Positions 29,768 to 38,812 of a DNA stretch of 55,865 nt are shown piece by piece. The stretch lies in assembly GCA_012033335.1 (NCBI GenBank), contig JAAURB010000024.1, positions 1 through 55,865 on the forward strand, given 5' to 3'. A model generated the notes under the pieces. That model was not told where the DNA came from. It saw nothing but the letters and a program-made list of their open reading frames with translations, and searched no databases. Within the stretch, counting starts at the first letter, position 1, and each line of letters opens with the position of its first letter. The stretch is from Oscillatoriales cyanobacterium RM2_1_1. Its GTDB lineage: Bacteria; Cyanobacteriota; Cyanobacteriia; Cyanobacteriales; Microcoleaceae. The translations under genes and the position numbers were made by a program.

Positions 29768-30345
29768 AGATTTACTCCTTGATGCTCCAGAAATTTCCGC
29801 ATGGCCGCTCGCCCATGAAACAAACGGGATTTGACAGTGCCCACAGGCACTCCGATGATATCGGCCACCTCTTTTTGAGAAATGTCCTCCAAGTCATGGA
29901 GCACCAGAACAGTCCGATGCTCAAAACTGAGTTGAGCCAGACCCCGTTCGACAATATCTTGGTAGTGCAGATTCACCAGATTGGTTGCTAGATTGATACT
30001 GGTCATGGGGTTGTCCACAACAGAGGCTGCTTTCTCGAGGCTAGAACTTGACGCTCTTTGTTTGGCAAAGTTTCGTCGCTCATCGGCAGCAACATTCCAG
30101 GCAATTCGGTACAGCCAGGTCGAGAAGGTTTCAGGTTGACGCAGCTTTGGCAAGCCCTTCCAAACTCGCAAGAAAACTTCTTGTACCAGATCATCGATGG
30201 AGATACCCCCACAGAGTTGATAGAGAGTTGACCGCACCCTAAGCTGATATCGCTGATAAAGATGGCGAAAGCAGGCTCGATCTCCTGACTGACATTGGCG
30301 CACCAGGTCACTGTCAGAACGTTCGTCTGTTAGCATAATCTGCAT
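29764..30345 (-). CDS. ECF-type RNA polymerase sigma factor
   Basis: 193 residues. Sigma region 2 contains DLVRQCQSGDRACFRHLYQRY and DDLVQEVFLRVWKGLPKLRQ, with FSTWLYRIAWNVAADERR. Region 4 is LSFEHRTVLVLHDLEDISQKE followed by VPVGTVKSRLFHGRAAMRK, a helix-turn-helix for the -35 element. Region 3 is missing, as expected for group 4 sigma factors. Start could be Met 1 or Met 4 (MLTDERS). First gene of the sigma / anti-sigma-like / Spy-like unit. In Synechocystis a similar trio includes SigH, but I do not assign that name. Confidence 0.92.
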   Translation of the reverse strand: MQIMLTDERSDSDLVRQCQSGDRACFRHLYQRYQLRVRSTLYQLCGGISIDDLVQEVFLRVWKGLPKLRQPETFSTWLYRIAWNVAADERRNFAKQRASSSSLEKAASVVDNPMTSINLATNLVNLHYQDIVERGLAQLSFEHRTVLVLHDLEDISQKEVADIIGVPVGTVKSRLFHGRAAMRKFLEHQGVNL

Positions 30346-30513
30346 ATTTTTCTGTCTGCGAAACCTTGATTAGTGGCCGCAAATCTCATCAATATAGACA
30401 GTCCAATTGCCAGAAAAGTTCAGTCACGACCTTAATCTCTGTGGGGGAAAGCGGTGCTATGGCAAAGTCCAATCAATCCATCAGAAAGCTAAAGAGGGGT
30501 TAGGACTTCGGCC

Positions 30514-30566
30514 TCAAGGGGGCACTGACCCCGCACCCCTTGATCATAAATTATGCCTAATTGCTA
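30514..30566 (-). repeat. dispersed repeat family A, divergent copy
   Basis: On the minus strand this reads AGCAATTAGGCATAATTTA, then a GGGGTGCGGGGTCAGTGCCCCC tail in parts, resembling copies at 40421, 45814 and 55732. It lies in the 457-base region between the sigma gene and the SPFH gene, which otherwise holds no gene. A TATAAT at 30565-30570 is also present. Confidence 0.5.
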
Positions 30567-30802
30567 TAATATGGATCTAGGATGCTTTCTAGCTCAGTAA
30601 AGTTAGGGTTAACTTATTTCAAATAATAAATTATCTCAAGCCGAGCTGGAGTTGCCACCATCGCTTGACTCGTTCGTTCTATCTCATTTGTTTTGTTCAG
30701 TAGGCTTCAACTTAAACTTCAATTGAGGATATTAACTTATCCCGTTGATGTTTTCCTGTTGATATTTCAAGTCCCCCAAGTACTCAGCACCAAAAATTAC
30801 TT

Positions 30803-31695
30803 ATGCCACAGTACTTTCTAGGTATTCTCGCGACCTTCGTAATTGGTTACATGATCAACTCTTCAGTGAGAATTGTTGGGGGGAGTGATGAGGCAATTGT
30901 CGAACGTCTAGGGAAGTACAACCGAACTCTCAAGCCTGGACTGGCCTTTATTTCACCAGTTCTCGAAAAAATTGTCTACTACTATGACATCAGCCGGGAA
31001 CGGTTAATTGATATCAAGCCCCAAGACTGATCACGAAAGATGAAGTGCCGTTAAAGATTGATGCTGTTGTTTACTGGAAAGTTGAAGATCTCTACAGTTT
31101 CTACTACAACGTCGATCAGATTGATGAAGCGATTTCTAACCTAGTGATCACTTCATTACGAGATGAGGTCGGCATGACTACCCTGCGAGAATTGCTGTCT
31201 TCCGTAAACAGTTTGAATCAGAAATTAGTCAAGACCCTGGATGAATCAACCGCAAATTGGGGTGTCAAGACCATCCAAGTGCGACTCCAGAAGATTGCTC
31301 CGCCAGAGTCTCTATTGCGGGCAATGGAAGCTGAACGAGCAACCAAAAGTCAGCAGCAATCTGAGATCAATCTGGCTAAAGGTCAGGCTGAGGCAATTCG
31401 AGTCCTTTCTCAAGCTTTGGGAATCGAGCCCAGTCGGCCTGAATTTATGCAGTTTTTGATTGCTCAGCGATATGTTGAAGCCAATGAGAAGTTGAGTGCC
31501 AGTGACAATAGCAAGATTATTTTCATGGATCCAAACCGACTGAATGAAGCTCTATCAGATTTGATTAGCGATCCTCAAGAGCTTGAGGGTTATGGCAATG
31601 GTTCTCACTCCCAGAGAGCCCATTCGGGCCCCAAACCCAATCTGAACAAGTCTGCTGAAACTGGTTCCCACGGCGGTGGCAACCCCGAAAGCTAG
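30803..31695 (+). pseudogene. SPFH/Band 7 (stomatin-like) protein, frameshifted
   Basis: First frame (30803-31030): MPQYFLGILATFVIGYMINS (membrane anchor), then IVERLGKYNRTLKPGLAF and RLIDIKPQD, ending at a TGA. In the other frame ITKDEVPLKIDAVVYWKVED starts at once and continues to a stop at 31695. Adding one base at about 31028-31029 (restoring a Cys codon) gives a single protein of about 297 residues with the normal stomatin order: N-terminal helix, SPFH domain, and a coiled-coil (EAERATKSQQQSEINLAKGQ). Stomatins organise membrane microdomains and proteolysis. The clean one-base break suggests a sequencing indel or a very recent mutation. Confidence 0.85.
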
Positions 31696-31749
31696 GATGT
31701 CTATTTTTAAATCAGCCCAGCTAGTTTCGCGACTAATCTGCCAACGCGA

Positions 31750-32502
31750 TCAAACAGCCAGGAAGCGCTGAATTACCTCCTGGCTTAACTCCTGAGTCGA
31801 ACCGGATGCAACAATCCCACCCTTTTGCATCGCATAGTAGCGATCCGCCTGTCGGACAAAATGCAGATGTTGCTCCACTAGTAGCACGGAGATGCCTGCC
31901 TTCTCAATGATCCGACGCACAGCCGCCTCAATTTCCAGGACAATGGAGGGCTGAATTCCTTCCGTGGGTTCATCCAATAACAGAAATTGAGGTTGCCCCA
32001 TCAAAGCCCGGGCGATCGCCAATTGTTGTTGTTGACCGCCGCTCAAATCACCCCCCATGCGAGACAACATAGTCTTCAAAACAGGGAACAATTCAAAGAT
32101 AGTATCGGGGATTTCCTTGACTCGTTTTTGGGTCTTAGGACGAGCTTCTAATCCCAGCAATAAGTTTTCTTTTACCGTGAGCCGGGGAATGATCTCTCGC
32201 CCCTGAGGAACATAGCCAATCCCCATCCTCGCCCGTTGATCAGGGGACAGGGAATTGATGGTTTGTCCTGTAAATTGCACCGTTCCAAGACGAGGATTTA
32301 ACAGTCCGATCACTGTTTTTAATAAGGTTGTTTTACCAACACCATTGCGGCCAATTAAACAGACCATTTGCCCCGGAAAAACATTCAGGTCTACATCCCT
32401 TAAAATATGGCTTTCACCATAGTAAACATTCAGATCCGATACCTGTAACATGGGAACGAGTGAAGGATCTTTTGGTAAGTTTAAAGTTTGAATGGCAGTC
32501 AT
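31750..32502 (-). CDS. urtE: urea ABC transporter ATP-binding protein UrtE
   Basis: 250 residues. ABC ATPase with Walker A GRNGVGKTT, Q-loop region, signature LSGGQQQQLAIARALM, Walker B FLLLDEP and the switch His in LLVEQHL. Most similar to LivF/UrtE-type ATPases. The annotated frame begins MTAIQTL; the inner Met 18 (MLQVSDLNVYYGES) is the usual UrtE start and may be correct (32451). Last gene of the urtABCDE order on the minus strand. A 280-base gap to urtD holds a family B repeat. Confidence 0.92.
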   Translation of the reverse strand: MTAIQTLNLPKDPSLVPMLQVSDLNVYYGESHILRDVDLNVFPGQMVCLIGRNGVGKTTLLKTVIGLLNPRLGTVQFTGQTINSLSPDQRARMGIGYVPQGREIIPRLTVKENLLLGLEARPKTQKRVKEIPDTIFELFPVLKTMLSRMGGDLSGGQQQQLAIARALMGQPQFLLLDEPTEGIQPSIVLEIEAAVRRIIEKAGISVLLVEQHLHFVRQADRYYAMQKGGIVASGSTQELSQEVIQRFLAV

Positions 32503-32556
32503 TTTTAGAATTAGTTGATACTAGTTGTTAATGTTGGGATTAATTGTACTGCTATG

Positions 32557-32606
32557 TAGCAATCACAAATGATTTATGAAAAGGGGGTGAAGGGGGCGTT
32601 GCCCCC
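32557..32606 (-). repeat. dispersed repeat family B, copy 3
   Basis: On the minus strand this reads GGGGGCAACGCCCCCTTCAC and then CATAAATCATTTGTGATTGC, matching copies at 10178 and 21482. It lies between urtD and urtE. The same 280-base gap has no gene. Confidence 0.7.
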
Positions 32607-32782
32607 TTCTTTGGAACTTCGTCCCCCAACCCCTCTCTAATCTTTTTCACGTAATAGAGATAGGACTTCTATATCAAAACAAGCAAGTTCACTTGAAAAG
32701 ATATCCAGAAATAGTTCAAGCCTCAACTCAATCTTCAACCTTTAGGGCTAACTTTAGAGATCCTTTTTAGCGAGTTAAACGT

Positions 32783-33979
32783 TTAATGGCTCTGCAAAGG
32801 GTTACTTACCTCTGCTTCAATTTGCTCTACTCTGTCAACTGGCAAATCCAGTAACCCAACTAACTGATCATAGGCTTGCTTTTCCTCTGGATTGATCAAA
32901 GACTCCCCAGGGTAGGTGTTGAACTGAACGACAGTGTAAGCCAGCTTTAAAATTTGCTCTCGTTCCTCAACGGTTTCAACCTGATTAATGGAGGATTTAA
33001 TTGAGCCTCCCTGGTAGATATAGTTGAGTAATTCCTGTTGAAGATGCTGCTGTTGATCAGGGTTTTTAGAAAACCAGGTACTCAGACGGGTTGCAATCAA
33101 TTGGGCTTCAGATTCAGAAAGACTATCATCGGCCCAGGCGATCGCCGCCATAATTCGCAATAACTTCATCTGATGGGGGGTAATGGAAGGGGCTTCCCCT
33201 AGGTAAACTTCAATCACCCTTGGATCACTTTGGACTTCATCCATTGTGCCCTCATAGAGTACTGAACCCTGGTGTAAAACTGTGACCTTGCGGGCGATTT
33301 GTCGAACAAACTCCATGTCGTGTTCAATCACAATAATTGAATGACTTTTCGCCAGGGCGAGGAGTAAATTTCCGACATTTTCTGTTTCTTCATCGGTGAG
33401 TCCGGCAACCGGTTCATCTACTAAGAGTAAATCAGGAGATTGGGCAACCAACATACCAATTTCTAGACGTTGCTTTTCCCCATGGGAGAGCAAAGCGGCC
33501 TTTAAATCAGCCTTGGCATCCAATCCAATAGTTTCCAGTAAGCCCGCGACATTGCGTTTCTCCCCCGCAGAGGCATGACCAAATAAGGTGCTGAACACCC
33601 CTTTGTGACGATTACAAACCAGATCCAAATTCTCTCGAACACTCAAATTTAAGTAAACCCTGGGGGTTTGAAATTTGCGACCAATGCCCAATTGTACAAT
33701 CCGATGTTCCGGGATGCCCCGAAGATTGCGGCCTTGAAATCGCACCTGACCTTCCGTGGGCTGAACTTTGCCCGTAATCACGTCTAAAAACGTAGTTTTC
33801 CCCGCTCCATTTGGCCCAATAATCACTCGCAATTCTCCAGCATCCATACTGAAATTGAGGTGATTCAGGGCCTTGAATCCATCAAAGCTCACAGTTAAAT
33901 CATTGATTTCTAGAATCTTTTGATCCGGCTTTTGACTACTATTCTGACTGGTGCTTTGATCCATCTGATTCCCAATCAT
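32783..33979 (-). CDS. urtD: urea ABC transporter ATPase UrtD fused to a TerB-like domain
   Basis: 398 residues, about 140 more than a minimal LivG/UrtD ATPase. Residues 20-265 are the ABC domain: Walker A GPNGAGKTT, signature LLSHGEKQRLEIGML, Walker B LLLVDEPVAGL and switch His IVIEHDMEF. From about 268 the chain continues LLRIMAAIAWADDSLSESE, STWFSKNPDQQ and LKLAYTVVQFNTYPGE, which reads like a TerB/tellurite-resistance-like helical domain with its acidic turn (WADDSLSESE). The frame is continuous, with no internal stop or start. The domain could regulate or couple the ATPase; I do not know how common it is. Confidence 0.9.
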   Translation of the reverse strand: MIGNQMDQSTSQNSSQKPDQKILEINDLTVSFDGFKALNHLNFSMDAGELRVIIGPNGAGKTTFLDVITGKVQPTEGQVRFQGRNLRGIPEHRIVQLGIGRKFQTPRVYLNLSVRENLDLVCNRHKGVFSTLFGHASAGEKRNVAGLLETIGLDAKADLKAALLSHGEKQRLEIGMLVAQSPDLLLVDEPVAGLTDEETENVGNLLLALAKSHSIIVIEHDMEFVRQIARKVTVLHQGSVLYEGTMDEVQSDPRVIEVYLGEAPSITPHQMKLLRIMAAIAWADDSLSESEAQLIATRLSTWFSKNPDQQQHLQQELLNYIYQGGSIKSSINQVETVEEREQILKLAYTVVQFNTYPGESLINPEEKQAYDQLVGLLDLPVDRVEQIEAEVSNPLQSH

Positions 33980-34018
33980 AATGTTAAGAATTCCCTAAAG
34001 AATCTCCTGAAAAATCTT

Positions 34019-35230
34019 CTACAAATCTCCTTGTTGGTTACTGGGTTCGGGCGGTTGAGTCAGTAACGTTCTTTGCTCTAAATCGGATTGCTCCCGTTGA
34101 ACTTCCGGGTCTGCCTCAATGCTGGGGTAATTAACCTGTTGGGGCTTACCGAGTAGCGATCGCAACCCATCCAATCCAGAACGCCTAAACCAACCGACAA
34201 TCCCATCGGGGATCGCCGTTACTACCAATAGAAATAATGCCCCTTGAAAAAATAACCAGATCTCAGGAAATTGTTCACTCAATAAGGTTCGAGCCAGCCG
34301 TACAATCAGAGTACCTATAATCGCCCCGATCAAGGTTCCTCGACCTCCTACAGCCACCCAGATCACCATCTCAATTGAGAACGCCACCTCCATAAAACTT
34401 GGGGTGATAATCCCAGTTTGAACGGTATAAAGTGCCCCTGAAATTCCAGCGATCGCCCCCGAAACCGCAAAAACAAACACCTTAAATCCTGTGGGATTGT
34501 ATCCAGAAAACCGCACCCGCATTTCATCATCTCGAATCGCCACTAATAGACGACCAAAGCGCCCACTTACCAACCAACGACAGAGCAAGTAAGTCAAGAT
34601 CAATAGCAGAATCGTCAGCTCATAAAATAGAATCTGGGCTGGATTTGAACCGACCCTCAGGCCAAAGAACATTTCAGTATCGGTTTTTAGGCCATTAGTG
34701 CCGTTGATTAATTGCTGTTGACCGTTGAAGAAATTGAAGAAAACCAGCAACGCCGCCTGGGTGAGAATCGAGAAATAAACCCCCTTGATTCGATTGCGAA
34801 AAACCAGATACCCCAACAGTCCAGCAATAATTCCAGGGATTAAGACAATTGCAATTAACGTAAATGGAAAAGAATGAAAGGGTTCCCAAAACCAGGGAAG
34901 TTTCTCAACACCATAGAGGGTAAAAAATTCTGGTAGTTCCCCTTCCGGAAGCTGCAATTTCAAGTGCATCGCTAGGGCATATCCCCCTAAGGCAAAGAAA
35001 ATTCCATGGCCTAGGCTGAGCAACCCAGTGTAGCCCCAGATTAAATCGATTCCCAGGGCCACAATACACAGGGCCAGAAACCGCCCAATCAATTTCAACC
35101 GGAATGCTGGCAGCAAAAAAGGGAGAACAGCCGCTAGAAAAATAACAATTCCCAAGCCAATTCCCGCCTCAATCAACCCCTGCTGTTTCTGTTGCTTGCG
35201 TCTGAGTGAACCTGTAGTTTCTATCATCAT
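34019..35230 (-). CDS. urtC: urea ABC transporter permease UrtC
   Basis: 403 residues, a LivM-type permease with about ten membrane helices. Diagnostic stretches are DLIWGYTGLLSLGHGIFFALGG near residue 65, FLNRI-type loops, SGYNPTGFKVFVFAVSGA and WVAVGGRGTLIGAIIGT. The C-terminus is hydrophilic and Gln/Pro-rich. It lies between urtB and urtD on the minus strand, with short gaps of 21 and 39 bases, which supports a single operon. Two Met codons adjoin at the start. Confidence 0.94.
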   Translation of the reverse strand: MMIETTGSLRRKQQKQQGLIEAGIGLGIVIFLAAVLPFLLPAFRLKLIGRFLALCIVALGIDLIWGYTGLLSLGHGIFFALGGYALAMHLKLQLPEGELPEFFTLYGVEKLPWFWEPFHSFPFTLIAIVLIPGIIAGLLGYLVFRNRIKGVYFSILTQAALLVFFNFFNGQQQLINGTNGLKTDTEMFFGLRVGSNPAQILFYELTILLLILTYLLCRWLVSGRFGRLLVAIRDDEMRVRFSGYNPTGFKVFVFAVSGAIAGISGALYTVQTGIITPSFMEVAFSIEMVIWVAVGGRGTLIGAIIGTLIVRLARTLLSEQFPEIWLFFQGALFLLVVTAIPDGIVGWFRRSGLDGLRSLLGKPQQVNYPSIEADPEVQREQSDLEQRTLLTQPPEPSNQQGDL

Positions 35231-35251
35231 GCCAAACTTTCTTAATCCTCT

Positions 35252-36411
35252 CTATAACTCAGCCGTCCGACCTTTTTGAGCAAAAATTCCTGAAGGCTTA
35301 ACCTGTAGAAAAATGATAATCAGGACAAATACCAGAACCTTAGCCATACTAGTGGTGGCAAAAAAGTTAAACAGATTCACCAGGGGTTCCAGGACTTCAA
35401 AAGGCGATAAAATCAGGGCTAGAGTACCTGAACCAATCAGATAGCTAACCGTACCAATGGCCATCGCGGCAATTACTGTCCCCAGTAAGTTTCCGACTCC
35501 TCCCACCACCACGACCATAAAAGTATCGACAATATAGTTTTGACCCGTATTGGGGCCAACAGAACCCAATAGAGTAATAGCACAGCCCGCAATCCCCGCC
35601 AACCCTGAACCGATAGCAAAGGTCAATGCGTCAACCTTAGCAGTTGGAATCCCTAAACAAGCACTCATCTGGCGATTCTGAGTGACGGATCGAATCTTCA
35701 GACCCCAATCTGACCGATTCAAAAACCAGTAGGTTCCTAGCAGACATAAAACAGTCAAAACAATAATAAAGATTCGGGAGTAAGGAAACTGTAACGTGCC
35801 TAACTGAAACCCACCTCGCAGCCATTCTGGAGGGGTAACATCAACATTTCTAGCCCCGAACCAGGGCTTGGCTAAAGCACTATTGGCCCTAGCGATCAGG
35901 GTTGCTGCGGTTACAGAAATGCCGCTGGCTAGTAAAAAGATTAACCCCAAAACCAGGACTTGATGGTTTGGGTGGAGTGGCGTTTGAGGAAGAACAAACC
36001 GCCGAAAAACAACAAACAAAATAGCAAAATTCCAATTACCAAAACTCCGCTAACGCTGCGAACAAATTGTTGCAAAATCAAACTAACTCCCCAGGTCGCT
36101 AACAGGGTTTCCAGAGGGCGGCCATAGAGATAGCGAATCACCCCCCGTTCTAGGGCTAAACCGACTAATGCAGCCACAATGAATGCCATCGGCAGGGCAA
36201 AGAAAATGTAGCTATTAAACCAAAATTCCCCTAGGGGTTTGAACAGGTTTTGAACTACAAAAGTGGTGTAGGCTCCTAACATCATTAGCTCCCCATGAGC
36301 TAGATTAATCACCCCCATTAAACCAAAGACAATCGCTAAACCCAGAGCGGCAATTAGTAGCACCGAGCCAATACTAATTCCATTAAAAATAGCACTAAGA
36401 AGTTCTGGCAT
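35252..36411 (-). pseudogene. urtB: urea ABC transporter permease UrtB, frameshifted
   Basis: First half from 36411: MPELLSAIFNGISIGSVLLI, GVINLAHGELMMLGAY, RYLYGRPLETLLATWGVSLI and FFGGLFFLKRHS, the LivH/UrtB pattern. The frame then hits a stop just after KSWFWG near 35942. The other frame takes over with LIFLLASGISVTAATLIA and continues through PWFGARNVDVTPPEWLRGG and GVGNLLGTVIAAMAIG to 35252. One extra G in the run at 35944-35947 (CCCC on the plus strand) joins them into about 386 residues. As both halves are conserved, this is either a sequencing error or a very recent lesion; if real, urea uptake would be lost. Confidence 0.9.
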
Positions 36412-36527
36412 AAGCTCAGGGTAGAGAAGTGAATAGAGAAAAGCTCTGCACTTAAAATCTTAAGAGGCAGAGCAATATTTCAACGTCTGGACATGAACTC
36501 TAATCCGGCTTTATGGCTCAATTAAGC

Positions 36528-37865
36528 CTAAGCTCCTTCAAACTTAAATTTTTCTCCCTTGGCAGGATCAGACCAATCGCAGGCAAATCCCTTGGTGGCT
36601 GGGACGTATTGATTCCAGGGGACTGGCTCAACTGGCCCATCCGTTGATGAGACAATATCGAACAAGCCATCATCTCTGACCTGACCGATCCTCACCGTCT
36701 TAGAAATATGATGATTGTTGTTCATCGTAACCTGCCCTTCCGGAGCGGCGAAGGTTTGACCCAGGGCAGCAGTTCTCACCGCCTCTAAGTCATCTGCAGT
36801 GCCCGCTTTTTCGACGGCTTGCTTCCAGAGATATACCATGATGTAGGCGGCCTCCATCGGGTCATTCGTCACCCGATCCTCGCCGTACTCCGCTTTGAAG
36901 TCGGCAACCCATTTGGTATTTTCTGGAGAATCTACGGTTTGGAAGTAGTTCCAGGCGGCGTAGTGACCGATCAAGAACTCTTTACCAATTTGCCGCACCT
37001 CTTCTTCGGCAATACTCACAGACATGACTGGATAAAGATCTGGGGTCAATCCTGCCCCCTGCATTTGCTTAAAGAAGGCGGCATTGCTATCTCCATTCAA
37101 GCTATTGAAGATCACTCCCCCATTCGGCAGGGCTTGCTTGATCTTGGTAATAATCGGAGTCACCTCAGTATTGCCTAGGGGCAGATAGTCTTCCCCTACG
37201 GTGGTTCCGCCTTTGGCGGCTAACTGTTCCTTGATGATGGTGTTGGCGGTGCGGGGAAATACGTAATCCGAACCCACCAGGAAAAATTCTTTGCCTTTAT
37301 TTTCCAGGAGCCAGTCTACCGCCGGTTCGATTTGTTGGTTGGGGGCAGCGCCCGTGTAGAAGATATTTTTAGAACATTCCTGACCTTCATACTGGACTGG
37401 ATACCACAGCATGTGATTCTTCGACTCGAACACGTCCTTTACCGCTTTCCGACTTGCCGATGTCCAGCACCCAAAAACAGTGACTACCTTGTCCTGATCG
37501 ATTAATTTCTCAGCTTTTTCCGCAAAAGTTGGCCAATCAGAAGCCCCATCCTCAACCACGGCTTCAATCTGCTTTCCTAGAACCCCACCGGCAGCGTTGA
37601 TTTCCTTAATGGCTAGCTTCTCGGCATCCACCACCGTGGTTTCACTAATGGCCATGGTGCCACTGAGGGAGTGAAGGATGCCAACTTTGATCGTGTCACC
37701 ACTCGAAGTCCCTGGACTTTCTGCGGTTCCCGCCGGACTTTCCGTTGGCGTGGTTTGATCAGTTGTTTGTGAAGGTGGACTGGTACAGGCTTTTAGCAGC
37801 ACACTACTTCCCAAGGCAGCAGAACTGTAAATTAAAAATCTCCGTCTTCCCAAACCTTTGCTCAT
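36528..37865 (-). CDS. urtA: urea ABC transporter substrate-binding protein UrtA
   Basis: 445 residues. The N-terminus has a twin-arginine-like run ([16 protein letters not shown]) and a lipobox LLKAC with Cys 27, so it is probably a lipoprotein, possibly exported by Tat. A Thr/Ser/Pro-rich linker (28-60) precedes a LivJ-type binding domain beginning [19 protein letters not shown] and containing [20 protein letters not shown] and [13 protein letters not shown], the UrtA/AmiC-like pocket region. It captures urea for UrtBCDE. First gene of the operon, 116 bases from urtB, behind an NtcA-type promoter. Confidence 0.95.
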   Translation of the reverse strand: MSKGLGRRRFLIYSSAALGSSVLLKACTSPPSQTTDQTTPTESPAGTAESPGTSSGDTIKVGILHSLSGTMAISETTVVDAEKLAIKEINAAGGVLGKQIEAVVEDGASDWPTFAEKAEKLIDQDKVVTVFGCWTSASRKAVKDVFESKNHMLWYPVQYEGQECSKNIFYTGAAPNQQIEPAVDWLLENKGKEFFLVGSDYVFPRTANTIIKEQLAAKGGTTVGEDYLPLGNTEVTPIITKIKQALPNGGVIFNSLNGDSNAAFFKQMQGAGLTPDLYPVMSVSIAEEEVRQIGKEFLIGHYAAWNYFQTVDSPENTKWVADFKAEYGEDRVTNDPMEAAYIMVYLWKQAVEKAGTADDLEAVRTAALGQTFAAPEGQVTMNNNHHISKTVRIGQVRDDGLFDIVSSTDGPVEPVPWNQYVPATKGFACDWSDPAKGEKFKFEGA

Positions 37866-37970
37866 GGTAATTTTGATGCTCTAAATAGTTAACGAGATCC
37901 AGAAGCAGCAAGGCAAACATATGTTCAACCCCCCAAAGGAAGACATTGCTATTGCACTGCATGGACTCGT

Positions 37971-38012
37971 ATCCTAAAGGAGTTGAGAATTGATTATTGT
38001 AACCATCTATAC
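37971..38012 (-). promoter_or_regulatory. NtcA-activated class II promoter of urtABCDE
   Basis: On the minus strand GTA-TAGATGGT-TAC (38012-37999) matches the NtcA site GTA-N8-TAC. Exactly 22 bases further lies TAGGAT (37976-37971), a TAN3T -10 box. This site-plus-spacing pattern is the canonical NtcA class II promoter. The start would give a leader of roughly 100 bases before the urtA ATG. NtcA activates nitrogen-scavenging genes, as is known for urt operons. Confidence 0.85.
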
Positions 38013-38087
38013 AAAATGCAAAAAACGGATGTAGAGATTTGTTTTTTGCATTTTTAAAGGTGTTAGTCACTATGCTTGTAATAATTC

Positions 38088-38321
38088 TTACTCCAGGGAA
38101 TTATGGAGCAGCAAGTTATGTTGTAATTTATGTTGTAGTTGCTCTCTAGATTCTTGCCTGACCCGACCTTTCATGGCCTCAATCTGTAAAGTGACTAGGG
38201 CATCAAAATCTTTGCGATCGCACTGACTTGCCTGCAAAATTTGTCTCAACTGCCCTTCAGCTTCGATGCTTAAGTAGCTTGTATTTAGAACTTGTTTGAC
38301 GATGCCGTAAATAGAACCCAT
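38088..38321 (-). CDS. small conserved cyanobacterial hypothetical protein
   Basis: 77 residues, starting MGSIYGIVKQVLNTSYLSIE and followed by AEGQLRQILQ, then DFDALVTLQIEAMKGRVRQESRE. Short helical proteins of this pattern are common and unnamed in cyanobacteria. It is highly charged, soluble and has no cysteine pair except one Cys. It lies upstream of the urt promoter on the same strand; the 490 bases between it and the 3' end of rpaA hold no gene. No function can be inferred. Confidence 0.75.
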   Translation of the reverse strand: MGSIYGIVKQVLNTSYLSIEAEGQLRQILQASQCDRKDFDALVTLQIEAMKGRVRQESREQLQHKLQHNLLLHNSLE

Positions 38322-38812
38322 TGCTTTTCCTGATATAGTTTCCTGATATAAACCTGATATGAACTAATTGAAAATATCTTCCGGCTGTGACTGACTTAAC
38401 TGCGTTAGAGGTTAGATCTCACGATAATTTTAGAGTCATTAAATCCGTACCATCTAGTTAACGCTAACCATTGATCACAATCTTTTTTGAATCATCAACG
38501 CGGATCAGATCTAGGGGCTGATCCAGATAAAAGCCAGTACTATAAATTCCCATAAATAAATTGTTTGGCAAATTGTTCTTTCGATTGATTCTTTTCCCAG
38601 CCCCAGGCTTCCTGAAGACCAGGGTGATCCTACATCAGCAGTTGCTAAATTTGCTGAGTCAGCCTGAGAATGTCAATTCAACACTCTCTGTAATATTCAT
38701 AGGTATCAGACCATCAAAGATATGCAGTCTCGAGCCATAAGCTTAAGCCAATAACCCGGTTATAGTATTCCAGAACCTACCTTAGAATTCAGCTCTTGGA
38801 ATTCAGCAAAAT
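38322..38812. other. gene-free stretch between the small hypothetical gene and rpaA
   Basis: 491 bases with no coding frame I trust. Near 38786-38812 AATTCAGCTCTTGG and short AATTCAGC repeats resemble the 14-bp units of the array at 50783. No RNA gene recognised. Confidence 0.4.

Noticed and set aside
37804-38070. 88-codon frame over the urtA leader
   Set aside because: It covers the NtcA promoter and the urtA start and has no family pattern.
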